Below are positions 52,730 to 64,000 of a stretch of DNA of 64,000 nucleotides, piece after piece (position 1 is the stretch's first letter; every line of letters begins with the position of its first letter). The stretch comes from Sphingomonas edaphi. Lineage in GTDB: Bacteria > Pseudomonadota > Alphaproteobacteria > Sphingomonadales > Sphingomonadaceae. The notes under the pieces were generated by a model. That model did no database searches, had not been told where the DNA came from, and saw only the letters and a list, made by a program, of their open reading frames with translations. The stretch is taken from NCBI RefSeq assembly GCF_003583725.1, contig NZ_QXTF01000001.1, positions 372,001-436,000 of the forward strand, in the 5' to 3' direction. The position numbers were made by a program, and so were the translations under genes.

Positions 52730-54898
52730 GTGCCGCTTCCCCGCGCTCGGGTCGTTACGCTAAATGCCGCTCTAGGTCCGCTCGATTACCGGGTGCCGGA
52801 TGGCATGGCGGTCAAACCGGGAAGCGTTGTCGTTGCGCCACTGGGGCCGCGCCAGTTGATTGGCGTTGCATGGGAAGCTGACCGCCTTCCGACTGAAGAG
52901 ATTGGCGACAACCGGCTTCGCCCGCTGGCCGGCGTCGTCGACGTTCCGGCGATTAGCGCTCCTCTTCGCCGGCTTTGCGAATGGACCGCCGATTACTACC
53001 TCTCGCCGCTCGCCGCCGTGCTGCGAATGGTCCTGCCCTCTTCATCCGCGTTGGCGGGTCCCCGCCAGATGATCGAGTATCGGCCGACCGGTCTGGTGCC
53101 GCCTCGGTTGACCCCGCAGCGCGAACAGGCGCTGTCGCGCATCGAAGGACGGCAAGGTACGGTGCGGGAGCTTGCGTCCCACGCCGAGGTTAGCGACGCG
53201 GTGGTTCGCGGACTGGTAAACGCTGGGGCACTGGAGCGCGTCGAGGTCGACGCCGACCAGCCGTTACCCGAACCCGATCCGGATTTTGCACCGCCGGCTC
53301 TTAACGCAGAACAGGCCGCGGCCGCTGATAGCCTGATCTCAGCCATCGGCAGCGGGTTCGACCCTGTCGTGCTCGACGGCGTCACGGGATCGGGCAAGAC
53401 CGAAGTCTACTTCGAAGCGATTGCTGAAGCGATCCGGCAAGGTCGGCAGGTTCTAGTCCTTCTGCCTGAAATCGCGCTGACCGAGCCCTTCCTTACTCGC
53501 TTCACGGCCCGATTCGGTTGTGAACCGGTCGCTTGGCATAGCGATTTGCGATCTTCTCAGCGCCGCCGCGCGTGGCGAGCCATCGCCAACGGCGATGCGA
53601 AAGTCGTGGTCGGAGCCCGGTCCTCACTCTTCCTGCCCTACGCCAACCTCGGCCTGATTGTCGTCGACGAGGCGCATGAGCCGAGCTTCAAGCAGGAAGA
53701 AGGAGTCCAGTACCATGCTCGGGACGTGGCCGTGATGCGCGGGCACTTCGAGGAGATTCCTGTCGTGCTGGCCTCGGCTACCCCCGCAATTGAAACAAGG
53801 CACATGGTCCAGATCGGCCGTTATCGCGAACTCCAACTGACCGAGCGACACGGGGCGGCGGAAATGCCGTCCATCCGCGCGATCGACCTGACGCAGGACC
53901 CGCCGCCGCGGGGACGCTGGATCGCGCCAAGCCTGGTCGCGGAGCTGGAGGCGAACCTCGCGGCAGGACAGCAGTCGCTTCTGTTCCTAAACCGCCGCGG
54001 CTTTGCGCCGCTGACCCTCTGCCGGACCTGTGGACATCGTTTCCAGTGCCCCAATTGCACGGCGTGGATGGTTGAGCATCGCCTGATGCACCGGCTCGCC
54101 TGTCACCATTGCGGCCATGTCATGCCGCCGCCAAAGCAGTGTCCTGAATGCGGTGACGAGGACAGCCTCGTGGCTTGCGGCCCGGGCGTCGAGCGCATCG
54201 CCGACGAAGTTGCCGAACTGTTTCCGGAGGCGCGCACCGCAGTGGTCACGTCCGACACCATCTGGTCCCCTGCCCGCGCTGCCGAATTCGTCCATGCCAT
54301 GGAGGCGGGGAAGATCGACATCGTCGTCGGCACCCAGCTTATCACCAAAGGCTATCACTTTCCCAACTTAACGCTGGTCGGGGTGGTCGACGCCGACCTT
54401 GGCTTGCAGGGCGGTGACCTTCGAGCGGCGGAGCGAACCTTCCAGCAGATCCAACAGGTCGCGGGTCGTGCCGGCCGCGGCGATAAGCCCGGCCGCGTGC
54501 TAGTCCAGACGCACGATCCGGATGCACCCGTTATTGCCGCGCTTGTGGGCGGTGACGCGCTCGGATTTTACGCAGCAGAGACCGAGGCGCGGCGCGACGC
54601 CGGAATGCCGCCGTTCGGCAGGCTCGCCGCGATCGTCGTGTCCAGTGAAGACAAGGCGGAATCGGAGGCGGTCGCTCGGCGGATCGGCTTAGCCGCGCCG
54701 TCGGTAGAGGGGATGGCGGTATTTGGTCCGGCGCCCGCCCCGCTCGCAATGCTGCGCGGCCGTCACCGGCAGCGGCTGCTGGTGCACGCGGCGCGGAAGC
54801 TGGACGTCCAGGACGTTATTCGCGACTGGCTGGGCGGGGTTGAGTGGAGTTCGAAAGTCAGGGTCGCGGTGGATGTCGACCCTTATAGCTTTGTCTGA
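52730..54898 (+). CDS. priA: Primosomal replication restart helicase PriA
   Basis: PriA recognises stalled forks and reloads the replisome. The 722 aa superfamily 2 helicase has an N-terminal DNA-binding domain, Walker A GVTGSGKT (217-224), DEAH (313-316), and the paired zinc-binding cysteines in CRTCGHRFQCPNC and CHHCGHVMPPPKQCPECG, then the motif V-VI region VGTQLITKGYHFPNLTLV and QVAGRAGRGDK. The start is GTG 52730. Complete. Confidence 0.96.
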   Translation: MPLPRARVVTLNAALGPLDYRVPDGMAVKPGSVVVAPLGPRQLIGVAWEADRLPTEEIGDNRLRPLAGVVDVPAISAPLRRLCEWTADYYLSPLAAVLRMVLPSSSALAGPRQMIEYRPTGLVPPRLTPQREQALSRIEGRQGTVRELASHAEVSDAVVRGLVNAGALERVEVDADQPLPEPDPDFAPPALNAEQAAAADSLISAIGSGFDPVVLDGVTGSGKTEVYFEAIAEAIRQGRQVLVLLPEIALTEPFLTRFTARFGCEPVAWHSDLRSSQRRRAWRAIANGDAKVVVGARSSLFLPYANLGLIVVDEAHEPSFKQEEGVQYHARDVAVMRGHFEEIPVVLASATPAIETRHMVQIGRYRELQLTERHGAAEMPSIRAIDLTQDPPPRGRWIAPSLVAELEANLAAGQQSLLFLNRRGFAPLTLCRTCGHRFQCPNCTAWMVEHRLMHRLACHHCGHVMPPPKQCPECGDEDSLVACGPGVERIADEVAELFPEARTAVVTSDTIWSPARAAEFVHAMEAGKIDIVVGTQLITKGYHFPNLTLVGVVDADLGLQGGDLRAAERTFQQIQQVAGRAGRGDKPGRVLVQTHDPDAPVIAALVGGDALGFYAAETEARRDAGMPPFGRLAAIVVSSEDKAESEAVARRIGLAAPSVEGMAVFGPAPAPLAMLRGRHRQRLLVHAARKLDVQDVIRDWLGGVEWSSKVRVAVDVDPYSFV

Positions 54899-54975
54899 GG
54901 CGTTTCAAAAAAAGGGGTCTTTTCAAACGGTTCTGGCTCGTTACAGTTTGATGGGGATTTATCGGGGGAGTGAGA

Positions 54976-56565
54976 ATGCGTTTTCAATTTGCGGCGTTGC
55001 TTTCCGCAACAGTCATGTTTCCGAGTGCAGCCTATGCGGAATGGTGGGAAGCCAAAACCGACCACTTCATCGTTTACTCCGAGAGTTCGGCCGCGGACGC
55101 GAAAGAGTTCGCCGAGAAGATGGAACGCGTCGATATTTCGCTTCGCTCTCTCCAGAATGTCGACTTCAGCCCGATCAAGTCGGATTCGCAGCGCCTAACG
55201 GTCTTCCGCACCGGCGATACGCGCGATATCGGCAGGCTCGCAGGCTCCGGTAGCGTTGCCGGCTTCTATATTCCGCGTCTGGGCGGTTCGGTTTCATTCA
55301 CCCCGGCTAAGAACGAGAAGCGCGGGACCGGGGAACTGCTGGGTGCCCGTGGGCGGAGCAGCAAAACCGACCTCGATCCCCAGAGCGTGATGTTCCACGA
55401 ATATACCCATCACTTCATGTTCCAGCATTTCTCGGCGGCCTATCCGTCCTGGTATGTGGAAGGCTTTGCTGAAACGGCAGCGACCATGGTGCTAAACGAC
55501 GATGGCAGCTTCCATCTAGGCAATCCGCCCCAATATCGGTCCGACGCGCTCTTCGGAAACTATATCAACGTTCCGGTCGAACGGCTGTTGGCCAGTCGCA
55601 ACAAGCCGACCGGCGAAGATTTTTATGCTTATTATTCCGTCGGCTGGTTGCTGAACCATTATCTGACGTTCGAACCGAGCCGCAAAGGCCAGCTCAAGCA
55701 GTATCTCCGCGCCATCAACGCTGGCACCGCTCCGGCCGAGGCCGCCCGCGCCGCTTTCGGCGACCTCGACAAGCTCAATCGTGAGCTGATCAAGTATAAG
55801 AGCGGCAGGTTGCCTGGCGTCCAGGTGCGTCCTGCCAACTACTCTCCGCCGCAGGTTACGATGCGCAGGCTGGCCTCGGACGAGGAAGCAGTCATGGATG
55901 TCGTCATGCGGAGCAAGCGCGGCGTCGACAAGAAGCTGGCTCCAGACGTTGCCCGAGACGCGCAGCAAATTGCGCAGAGGCTCCCGGGCAGCTTTGCAGC
56001 GCAGCTTGCGCTGGCGGAGGCCGAACTCGACTGGTCGGACTTCGACGCTTCCCGATTGCCGGCAGCTGAAGCAGCCGTCGATCGGGCCTTGGCGATCAAG
56101 CCCGACTCGATCGACGCCCAAATCATCAAGGGTCGCATTCATTTCGAGCGTGGCCGGACCGATAAAGCGCAGATGGCGGCAGCGCGCACATGGTTCTCGA
56201 AGGCCTTCGAGAACGACAGCGACCATCCGACGCCACTCTACTACAACTATCTGACCTACTATTATGAAGGCGTGACACCGCCGGAGAGCGCGGTGATTGG
56301 CTTGGAAAAAGCCTATGACATGGCGCTGTTCGACCCGGAAGTCCGCCTAGTGCTGGCGCGCCAGCTGCTAGCCGAGAAGAAGGGCCCACTCGCCCGGTCA
56401 ATCCTGATGCCCTACGCAATCGCCCCGCATGAATCGAAGAATGCGAAGAAGATGCGGGACGTCGTTGACCTGATCGAGGCGAACAAGGTGGACGAAGCTT
56501 ACAAAAAGCTATCCGCCGATATGGCTGAAGCCGAGCGCAAGCGCAGGTCCGGCGACGACAGCTGA
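54976..56565 (+). CDS. Exported HExxH metallopeptidase-like protein with TPR region
   Basis: A 529 aa protein with a signal peptide (MRFQFAALLSATVMFPSAAYA), so periplasmic or surface-located. Residues about 22-260 form a domain with the zincin motif HEYTHHF (141-147) and a candidate third ligand in WYVEGFAET (about Glu162). This arrangement resembles DUF1570-type peptidase-like proteins. The C-terminal half (about 330-510) is helical with TPR-like repeats. Substrate unknown. ATG 54976 is preceded by GGGGGAG; an in-frame GTG at 54970 is also open. Confidence 0.8.
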   Translation: MRFQFAALLSATVMFPSAAYAEWWEAKTDHFIVYSESSAADAKEFAEKMERVDISLRSLQNVDFSPIKSDSQRLTVFRTGDTRDIGRLAGSGSVAGFYIPRLGGSVSFTPAKNEKRGTGELLGARGRSSKTDLDPQSVMFHEYTHHFMFQHFSAAYPSWYVEGFAETAATMVLNDDGSFHLGNPPQYRSDALFGNYINVPVERLLASRNKPTGEDFYAYYSVGWLLNHYLTFEPSRKGQLKQYLRAINAGTAPAEAARAAFGDLDKLNRELIKYKSGRLPGVQVRPANYSPPQVTMRRLASDEEAVMDVVMRSKRGVDKKLAPDVARDAQQIAQRLPGSFAAQLALAEAELDWSDFDASRLPAAEAAVDRALAIKPDSIDAQIIKGRIHFERGRTDKAQMAAARTWFSKAFENDSDHPTPLYYNYLTYYYEGVTPPESAVIGLEKAYDMALFDPEVRLVLARQLLAEKKGPLARSILMPYAIAPHESKNAKKMRDVVDLIEANKVDEAYKKLSADMAEAERKRRSGDDS

Positions 56566-56569
56566 GACA

Positions 56570-57643
56570 CTAGAAGTCGAGGGACGCCTGCTCTTTCCAG
56601 CGGGCTCCCTCGGCACTTAGCAATTTCCGCTTGCGGTCCAGACCGCCAGCGTAGCCGCCCAGCGACCCGTCCGACCGGATGACGCGATGGCATGGCACGA
56701 GCACCGCCACGGGATTGGCGCCATTCGCGGTACCGACCGCCCTGGTCGCATTAGGATCGCCCACGGCCTTGGCAATGTCTGCATAACTGCGGGTCTGCCC
56801 AACAGGAATCCTGCGAAGTTCGCGCCAGACGGCCTCCTGGAAAGCCGTGCCGCGGACGTCAATCGGGAGTTCAGGCGCGGATTCCGGATGGTTGATGGCT
56901 GACAGTGCGCCCTCGACCCAAGCCGCAATGGTACCGTCATCAGGCTGAATATCTGCGTTGGGAAAGCGGTTGCGGAGCGCCGCATCATCCTCATCAAAAG
57001 TTAGTCTGCAAATCCCTTTAGCTGTGGCAGCCACCAGCAATGAACCCAGCGGACTGTCCGTGACGACATAGCGGATCGTTTCCCCGCGACCGCCGTCGCG
57101 CCATGCGGAGGGCGTCATACCAAGGCGGTCCCTGGCATCGGCATAAAAGCGGCTGGGAGCGGCGTAGCCAGCATCATACATTGCTTCAGTCACCGGCTTA
57201 TCCTCCTGCAAATGGGCTTCCGCCCGGCGGGCGCGGACGGCGCGGGCGTAAGCGGCGGGCGACACGCCCATGTCGCGGGTGAACAGCCGCTGGAAATGAT
57301 GTTCGGCATAACCCACGGCGGCGGCGAGTTCAGCAAGCAGCGGGGGCTCTTCTGCCGCTTCGATCAGTTGTACCGCTTGCGCCACCGCCTCGCGGTCGCG
57401 TCCGACCTCGTCGGGCTTGCAGCGCAGACAGGCACGATAGCCGGCGGAGCGCGCCGACTCTGCATCGAGGAAAAATTCGACATTTTCGCGTTTCGGGCGC
57501 CGCGCCGGGCAGCTTGGCTTGCAATAAATGCCGGTGGATTTCACGGCACCAATCACCCGCCCGTCCCAGCTGCGGTCCCGCCGGTCGAAGGCGTCCCAAG
57601 CGGCGTCCCAAGAGTCTATCGCGTCAATTGTTCGCATCAGCAT
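56570..57643 (-). CDS. ada: Ada: methyltransferase and transcriptional activator of alkylation response
   Basis: Ada repairs methylphosphotriesters and O6-methylguanine and activates its own regulon. The 357 aa protein has the N-terminal zinc domain with Cys41, Cys45, Cys72 and Cys75 (GIYCKPSCPARRP, ACLRCKPD), Cys41 being the methyl acceptor equivalent to E. coli Cys38. An AraC helix-turn-helix follows (about 95-180), then the C-terminal O6-methylguanine methyltransferase domain with VPCHRVI. ATG 57643 is chosen; an ATG at 57637 is also possible. Ends four bases from the opposite-strand TPR protein stop. Confidence 0.95.
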   Translation of the reverse strand: MLMRTIDAIDSWDAAWDAFDRRDRSWDGRVIGAVKSTGIYCKPSCPARRPKRENVEFFLDAESARSAGYRACLRCKPDEVGRDREAVAQAVQLIEAAEEPPLLAELAAAVGYAEHHFQRLFTRDMGVSPAAYARAVRARRAEAHLQEDKPVTEAMYDAGYAAPSRFYADARDRLGMTPSAWRDGGRGETIRYVVTDSPLGSLLVAATAKGICRLTFDEDDAALRNRFPNADIQPDDGTIAAWVEGALSAINHPESAPELPIDVRGTAFQEAVWRELRRIPVGQTRSYADIAKAVGDPNATRAVGTANGANPVAVLVPCHRVIRSDGSLGGYAGGLDRKRKLLSAEGARWKEQASLDF

Positions 57644-57796
57644 GGACCTAACATAGGTCACGCCCCAAGGTCGCGCTTCCCATCGCTTGCGGTCAAAGCA
57701 CCAAAGTTAGTGCGCAGACCACGAACGTGGCGCCAGCTTTATAACGTTCAGCACCAAGGAATTGACAGTTTGAAAGAAAGGAAACTGGTCGAGCAT

Positions 57797-58282
57797 ATGA
57801 ATTCCAACACTGCAAACGAACGGTTGTGGTCGGTGCATGAAGGCGAGCTGGACCATCGCGATGTCCAACAGCTGCTGGACCAGCATTTTACGGAGATGAG
57901 GGCAGGATCCCCGCCTTCTGCCTGCCACGTCCTTCCGGCCGACGGCCTCAAGTCACCGGACATCCGCTTTTTCACCCTGCGCGAAAAGAATGAACTGCTC
58001 GGGTGCGGCGCGTTGAAACGGCTGGGACCCGACCATGGCGAGGTGAAGTCGATGCGGACCGGGGATGGCGCGCGGGGTAGAGGCGTTGGCAAAGCGCTCC
58101 TCGACCATATTGTCGCCGTGGCACGGGAAGAAGGCATGACGCGGCTGAGCCTCGAGACCGGCTCGACCGCCCAATTTGCGGCGGCCGCCCGACTCTACGA
58201 GCGAGAAGGTTTTGAGCCGAGTGGCCCTTTCTCGGATTACCTAGACACGCCTTTCACCCGCTTTTTCAGCAAGGCGATCTAG
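57797..58282 (+). CDS. GNAT N-acetyltransferase
   Basis: A 161 aa single-domain GNAT enzyme. It has NELLGCGALKRLGPDHGEVKSMRT (strands 2-4) and the acetyl-CoA pyrophosphate loop RGRGVGKALLDHI (about 94-106), then RLSLETGSTAQFAAAARLYEREGF, the usual motif A/B region. Substrate unknown. ATG 57797 is preceded by GAAAGGAAA; the frame is open far upstream, overlapping ada on the other strand. Converges with the DUF1203 gene (four-base overlap). Confidence 0.87.
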   Translation: MNSNTANERLWSVHEGELDHRDVQQLLDQHFTEMRAGSPPSACHVLPADGLKSPDIRFFTLREKNELLGCGALKRLGPDHGEVKSMRTGDGARGRGVGKALLDHIVAVAREEGMTRLSLETGSTAQFAAAARLYEREGFEPSGPFSDYLDTPFTRFFSKAI

Positions 58283-58746
58283 TCACGATCGACCCTCGCA
58301 GCGAAGCAGCCACGGACTGCATTATGAGCGTCGACATGGTCGACCGCGCCGTTATCGAGCAGGCGACGGATCACATCATCAGCTTCTCCGGGCTGTGCCA
58401 GCGCCGCATCGATCATCATGCCGTCCGTTCCGAAGGCACGGAGCGACAGAATACGTCGGTCAAGCGCCGGAGGTATCTCGTCCACAAAGGCCGCCGGATC
58501 GCAGGCATCCTCGCTGATGAAGATGGCGTGCGACGCGCGGTAAGGATTCCTACCGTCGTGCGAAACGTGATTTACGAGCAGCATCGCCTGCCCGGGCTGC
58601 GCATCATCAAGTGTAACGCGGCATGGAAATCCGACCGGCGCGTCGGCGATTACCCTCGTCGCGCCATGGGCCGCGAGTTGTTGGTCGGTTTGCCCCTTGA
58701 GATGGGCGAATGGCGATGGGTCGAGGCCCTGGATTCGGTAGGTCAT
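58279..58746 (-). CDS. DUF1203-family protein
   Basis: A 155 aa soluble protein. The pattern YRIQGLDPSPFAHL, then VGFPCRVTLDDAQPGQAMLLVNH and NPYRASHAIFISEDA matches the DUF1203 family, whose function is unknown. The rest is a mixed alpha/beta C-terminus with CFAARVDRD. ATG 58746 is chosen, because the family starts at the (T/F)YRIxGL strand; the frame is open upstream. Confidence 0.85.
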   Translation of the reverse strand: MTYRIQGLDPSPFAHLKGQTDQQLAAHGATRVIADAPVGFPCRVTLDDAQPGQAMLLVNHVSHDGRNPYRASHAIFISEDACDPAAFVDEIPPALDRRILSLRAFGTDGMMIDAALAQPGEADDVIRRLLDNGAVDHVDAHNAVRGCFAARVDRD

Positions 58747-58931
58747 GGCGCCCCCATAAGCGGAGCAAAGGCGTGCCGCTTCCCGCCGCTTGCGCTGAAA
58801 CCAGCGATAGCCGCCTTGCCTAGTTCGCCACCCCCTGCTAGGGGCGCGCCAACCCATGGGGGGCGCGCGGTTTTTCCGCTGTGCCCCATTCAACGCATGG
58901 GGCAAATTTCTTTGTCTGGAGCTTCGAGCGC

Positions 58932-59486
58932 GTGGAGAATTCCGGCGGCATTCAGGCCAGTTTAGCGGGGCGTTATGCCACTGCTCTATTCGGTCTTGCC
59001 CGTGATGAAAATCAGATCGACGCGGTTAGCCGCAGCCTCGATTCGCTTGAGGCGGCGATTGCCGAATCGGCGGACTTCCGCGCCCTGACGACCAGTCCGC
59101 TGGTCGGCCGCGCCGAAGCTGGCAAGGCAGTCCGTGCCCTTGTCCCTTCGCTGGGCCTGGACCCGATCACCGCCAAGTTCCTGGGCGTGCTGGCCGACAA
59201 CGGCCGGCTGTCGCAGCTCAAGGCAGTGATCAAGTCGGTTCGCCAGTTGGCCGCCGGCCACCGCGGCGAGACCACGGCGGAAGTCGTTTCAGCCCACCCG
59301 CTGGACGATGGCCAGATTGCCGCGCTCAAGACCAATTTGAAGGCCCGCATCGGCCGCGATGTCGCGATCGACGCCCGGGTCGATCCCTCGCTTCTTGGAG
59401 GCATCGTCGTCCGTCTGGGCAGCCAGATGATCGACGCCTCGATCAAAACCAAACTCAACACGCTCGCTTTGGCGATGAAAGGCTGA
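58932..59486 (+). CDS. atpH: ATP synthase F1 subunit delta
   Basis: Delta links F1 to the stator stalk. The 184 aa protein has the family start SLAGRYATALFGLARDENQ, a helical middle and a C-terminal section with TAEVVSAHPLDDGQIAALKTNL and VDPSLLGGIVVRLGSQMIDASI, the usual delta signature. GTG 58932 is chosen, giving MENSGGIQASLAGRYA; the frame is open from 58881. atpA follows after three bases. The F0 genes are not in the window, as is usual for the split operons of alphaproteobacteria. Confidence 0.93.
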   Translation: MENSGGIQASLAGRYATALFGLARDENQIDAVSRSLDSLEAAIAESADFRALTTSPLVGRAEAGKAVRALVPSLGLDPITAKFLGVLADNGRLSQLKAVIKSVRQLAAGHRGETTAEVVSAHPLDDGQIAALKTNLKARIGRDVAIDARVDPSLLGGIVVRLGSQMIDASIKTKLNTLALAMKG

Positions 59487-61019
<1,533 letters not shown>

Positions 61020-61044
61020 GCAGTCGCTGAAGGAAGCGTAGGCA

Positions 61045-61932
61045 ATGGCCAGCCTCAAGGCATTGAAGCTTCGCATCGGCTCGGTGAAGTCGACGCAGAA
61101 GATCACCAAGGCGATGAAGATGGTCGCAGCGGCGAAGCTGCGCCGTGCGCAGCAGAACGCCGAGGCCGGCCGCCCCTATGCGACACGGCTGTCGGAAGTC
61201 GTCAGTTCGCTGGCGAGCCGGGTGACCGTCGGTCCGCAGTCGCCGAAGCTGATTGCGGGCACCGGTAAGGACGAGACCCACTTGATCGTGCTCGCCACCG
61301 GCGATCGCGGCCTCGCGGGTGCGTTCAACACCAACATCGTCCGTGCAGCTCGCAAGAAGGCGGAAGAACTTCAGGCGCAGGGCAAGACTGTCCTGTTCTA
61401 CATCGTTGGCCGCAAGGGCCGGCCGGTGATTGCCCGCTCCTTCCCCAAATCGATCATCGCCGACCACGATACCAGCGGGATGAAGTCGCCGGCCTATGCC
61501 GACGCCCAGGCGATCGCAGACGACATCACCGACCGCTTCCTGAGCGGCCAGTTCGATGTCGCCCACCTCGCGTACAGCGAGTTCAAGTCGGTGCTGGCGC
61601 AGGAGCCGCAGGTCGACCAGATCATCCCGGTCGTCCCGGCACCCGCCGCCGCGAACAACAAGGGCAGCACCGCATCAGCTGCGGTCGAATATGAACCGGA
61701 CGAGGAAGCGATCCTCGCCGACCTACTGCCGCGCAACGTCGCCATTCAGATCTATCGCGCCCTGCTGGAGAACGCCGCTGGCTTCTACGGCTCGCAGATG
61801 ACCGCGATGGACAATGCGACGCGCAACGCGGGCGACATGATCAATCGCCTGTCAATCCAGTATAACCGCCAACGCCAGGCGGCGATCACCACCGAACTCG
61901 TCGAAATCATCTCCGGCGCCGAAGCGCTCTAA
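61045..61932 (+). CDS. atpG: ATP synthase F1 subunit gamma
   Basis: Gamma is the central rotor shaft. The 295 aa protein begins MASLKALKLRIGSVKSTQKITKAMKMVAAAKLRRAQ and ends YNRQRQAAITTELVEIISGAEAL, the two long coiled-coil helices of gamma, with a Rossmann-like middle (LATGDRGLAGAFNTNIVR). Normal length for alphaproteobacteria. Confidence 0.97.
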   Translation: MASLKALKLRIGSVKSTQKITKAMKMVAAAKLRRAQQNAEAGRPYATRLSEVVSSLASRVTVGPQSPKLIAGTGKDETHLIVLATGDRGLAGAFNTNIVRAARKKAEELQAQGKTVLFYIVGRKGRPVIARSFPKSIIADHDTSGMKSPAYADAQAIADDITDRFLSGQFDVAHLAYSEFKSVLAQEPQVDQIIPVVPAPAAANNKGSTASAAVEYEPDEEAILADLLPRNVAIQIYRALLENAAGFYGSQMTAMDNATRNAGDMINRLSIQYNRQRQAAITTELVEIISGAEAL

Positions 61933-63471
<1,539 letters not shown>

Positions 63472-63477
63472 GAAGTC

Positions 63478-63663
63478 ATGGCGGGCTCTCTCCGCCTCGA
63501 CGACTGCATCAACCGGGTCTGCCCTTGGTCGGGCGACCCGGTGCAGGCCGACAGCCTGACGCTCTATCAAGGTCAGGTCGTCGGCTTCTGCAACCCGGGT
63601 TGCCGGGACAAGTTCGAAAAGGCGACCGCGGCATTCGACGCCGCCGCCCAGGGAAAGAAGTAA
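63478..63663 (+). CDS. Small YHS/TRASH-like cysteine protein between atpD and atpC
   Basis: A 61 aa protein with four cysteines, Cys10, Cys15, Cys38 and Cys42, in the arrangement [13 protein letters not shown] ... [12 protein letters not shown]. The second half, with [17 protein letters not shown], resembles YHS/TRASH metal-binding modules (compare the family pattern YFCSEGCRDKF). No signal peptide. It lies six bases after atpD and four bases before atpC, so it is translated within the ATP synthase operon. A metal-binding or assembly role is inference; such proteins are sometimes mis-annotated as glutathione S-transferase. Confidence 0.8.
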   Translation: MAGSLRLDDCINRVCPWSGDPVQADSLTLYQGQVVGFCNPGCRDKFEKATAAFDAAAQGKK

Positions 63664-63667
63664 GACG

Positions 63668-63928
63668 ATGGCCGACCTTCATTTCGAGCTGGTGACTCCG
63701 GAAAAGCTCGTCCGTTCGGACGAAGTGCACATGGTCGTCGTGCCGGGCGTCGAGGGCGATTTCGGCGTGATGGCGGGCCACGCGCCGTTCATGACGACGC
63801 TGAAGGACGGGAGCCTGCAGGTGTTCAAGACCGCGGGCGGCCAGCCGGAAACCATCAAGGTCTCGGGCGGCTTCGCTGAAGTCGGCGACAAGGGCCTGAC
63901 CGTTCTAGCGGAAAGCGCCGAAGCCTAG
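63668..63928 (+). CDS. atpC: ATP synthase F1 subunit epsilon, short form
   Basis: Epsilon couples the rotor to F0 and in many bacteria inhibits ATP hydrolysis. This one is only 86 aa: it contains the N-terminal beta-sandwich ([41 protein letters not shown], with KVSGGFAEV) and lacks the C-terminal helical hairpin found in 130-140 aa forms. A short epsilon is frequent in alphaproteobacteria, where other inhibitors exist. Complete at both ends, not a truncation by frameshift as far as I can see. Confidence 0.94.
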   Translation: MADLHFELVTPEKLVRSDEVHMVVVPGVEGDFGVMAGHAPFMTTLKDGSLQVFKTAGGQPETIKVSGGFAEVGDKGLTVLAESAEA

Positions 63929-63953
63929 ACAAGGCTCCCCCATTAAGGAATGC

Positions 63954-64000
63954 ATGACCGTCGGCCGTGACGCCGGGGGTTCGGGGGAATATGCAGACCG
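63954..64000 (+). CDS. Start of an unidentified ORF, cut by window end
   Basis: An ATG at 63954 opens a frame (MTVGRDAGGSGEYAD...) that runs off the window. It lies 25 bp after atpC with AAGGAA about five bases upstream, so it may be the next gene of the same transcript. Too little is visible to name it. Confidence 0.4.
   Translation, partial: MTVGRDAGGSGEYAD

Noticed and set aside
57212-57796. Long N-terminal extension of the GNAT frame overlapping ada
   Set aside because: The extension is antisense to ada and unlike any GNAT; the ATG at 57797, with GAAAGGAAA upstream, starts the domain properly.

Overview
This window is a high-GC, gene-dense bacterial chromosome segment. The gene order and families point to an alphaproteobacterium of the order Sphingomonadales. 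Supporting signs are tkt next to zapA, 6S RNA and fau; dnaA next to rpsT and mutM; plsY next to topA; the F1-only ATP synthase operon atpHAGDC; a UrcA-family secreted protein; aminolevulinate synthase instead of the C5 heme route; and an outer-membrane barrel with polyproline linkers. This placement is inferred from gene content and order, not from a marker-gene tree. There are no integrases, transposases, CRISPR arrays, restriction systems, toxin-antitoxin pairs or phage genes. The content is overwhelmingly core chromosome.

Layout. 1-6100: a partial transketolase, zapA, 6S RNA, fau, a SleB-like wall hydrolase, tRNA-Asp, an AI-2E family permease, tRNA-Leu, a probably frameshifted small ORF and a PGPGW membrane protein. 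6100-11400: the inner-membrane biogenesis cluster rpmH-rnpA-yidD-yidC-yihA, a GST-like protein, a cupin and dapE. 11400-15530 (minus strand): a GGDEF/EAL protein, an Smr protein, mltA and timA. 15700-19600: secB, murJ, trpS and a DUF4136 lipoprotein. 19780-22770 (minus): dnaA, rpsT, mutM. 22830-28550: an operon-like run ubiE, ubiB, membrane protein, coaBC, dut, moeB. 28540-32070 (minus): topA, a decayed dprA remnant, plsY.

32150-41230: murI, then the tight run hemA, FkbM methyltransferase, PLD-like protein, rpiB, glyA, nrdR and a TrmJ-like methyltransferase, followed by two small exported proteins, chorismate mutase and rpsD. 41280-46940: an S9 peptidase, the agmatine-to-putrescine pair aguA-aguB, a GNAT protein, a family 5 uracil-DNA glycosylase, folK and tRNA-Lys. 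47070-51350: a UrcA protein, an L,D-transpeptidase, a polyproline outer-membrane barrel and a LysR regulator. 51490-58750: two tiny ORFs with strong ribosome-binding sites, purC, priA, an HExxH/TPR protein, ada, a GNAT protein and a DUF1203 protein. 58930-64000: the ATP synthase F1 operon with a small YHS-like cysteine protein between atpD and atpC.

Many genes are joined by ATGA-type stop/start overlaps, so translational coupling is common. I did not find a convincing undescribed multi-gene system. The observations most worth checking are the rnpA reading frame that encloses rpmH, the pseudogenised dprA between plsY and topA, the YHS-like protein in the ATP synthase operon, the pair of tiny ORFs upstream of purC, and the FkbM/PLD pair placed inside the heme/glycine gene run.
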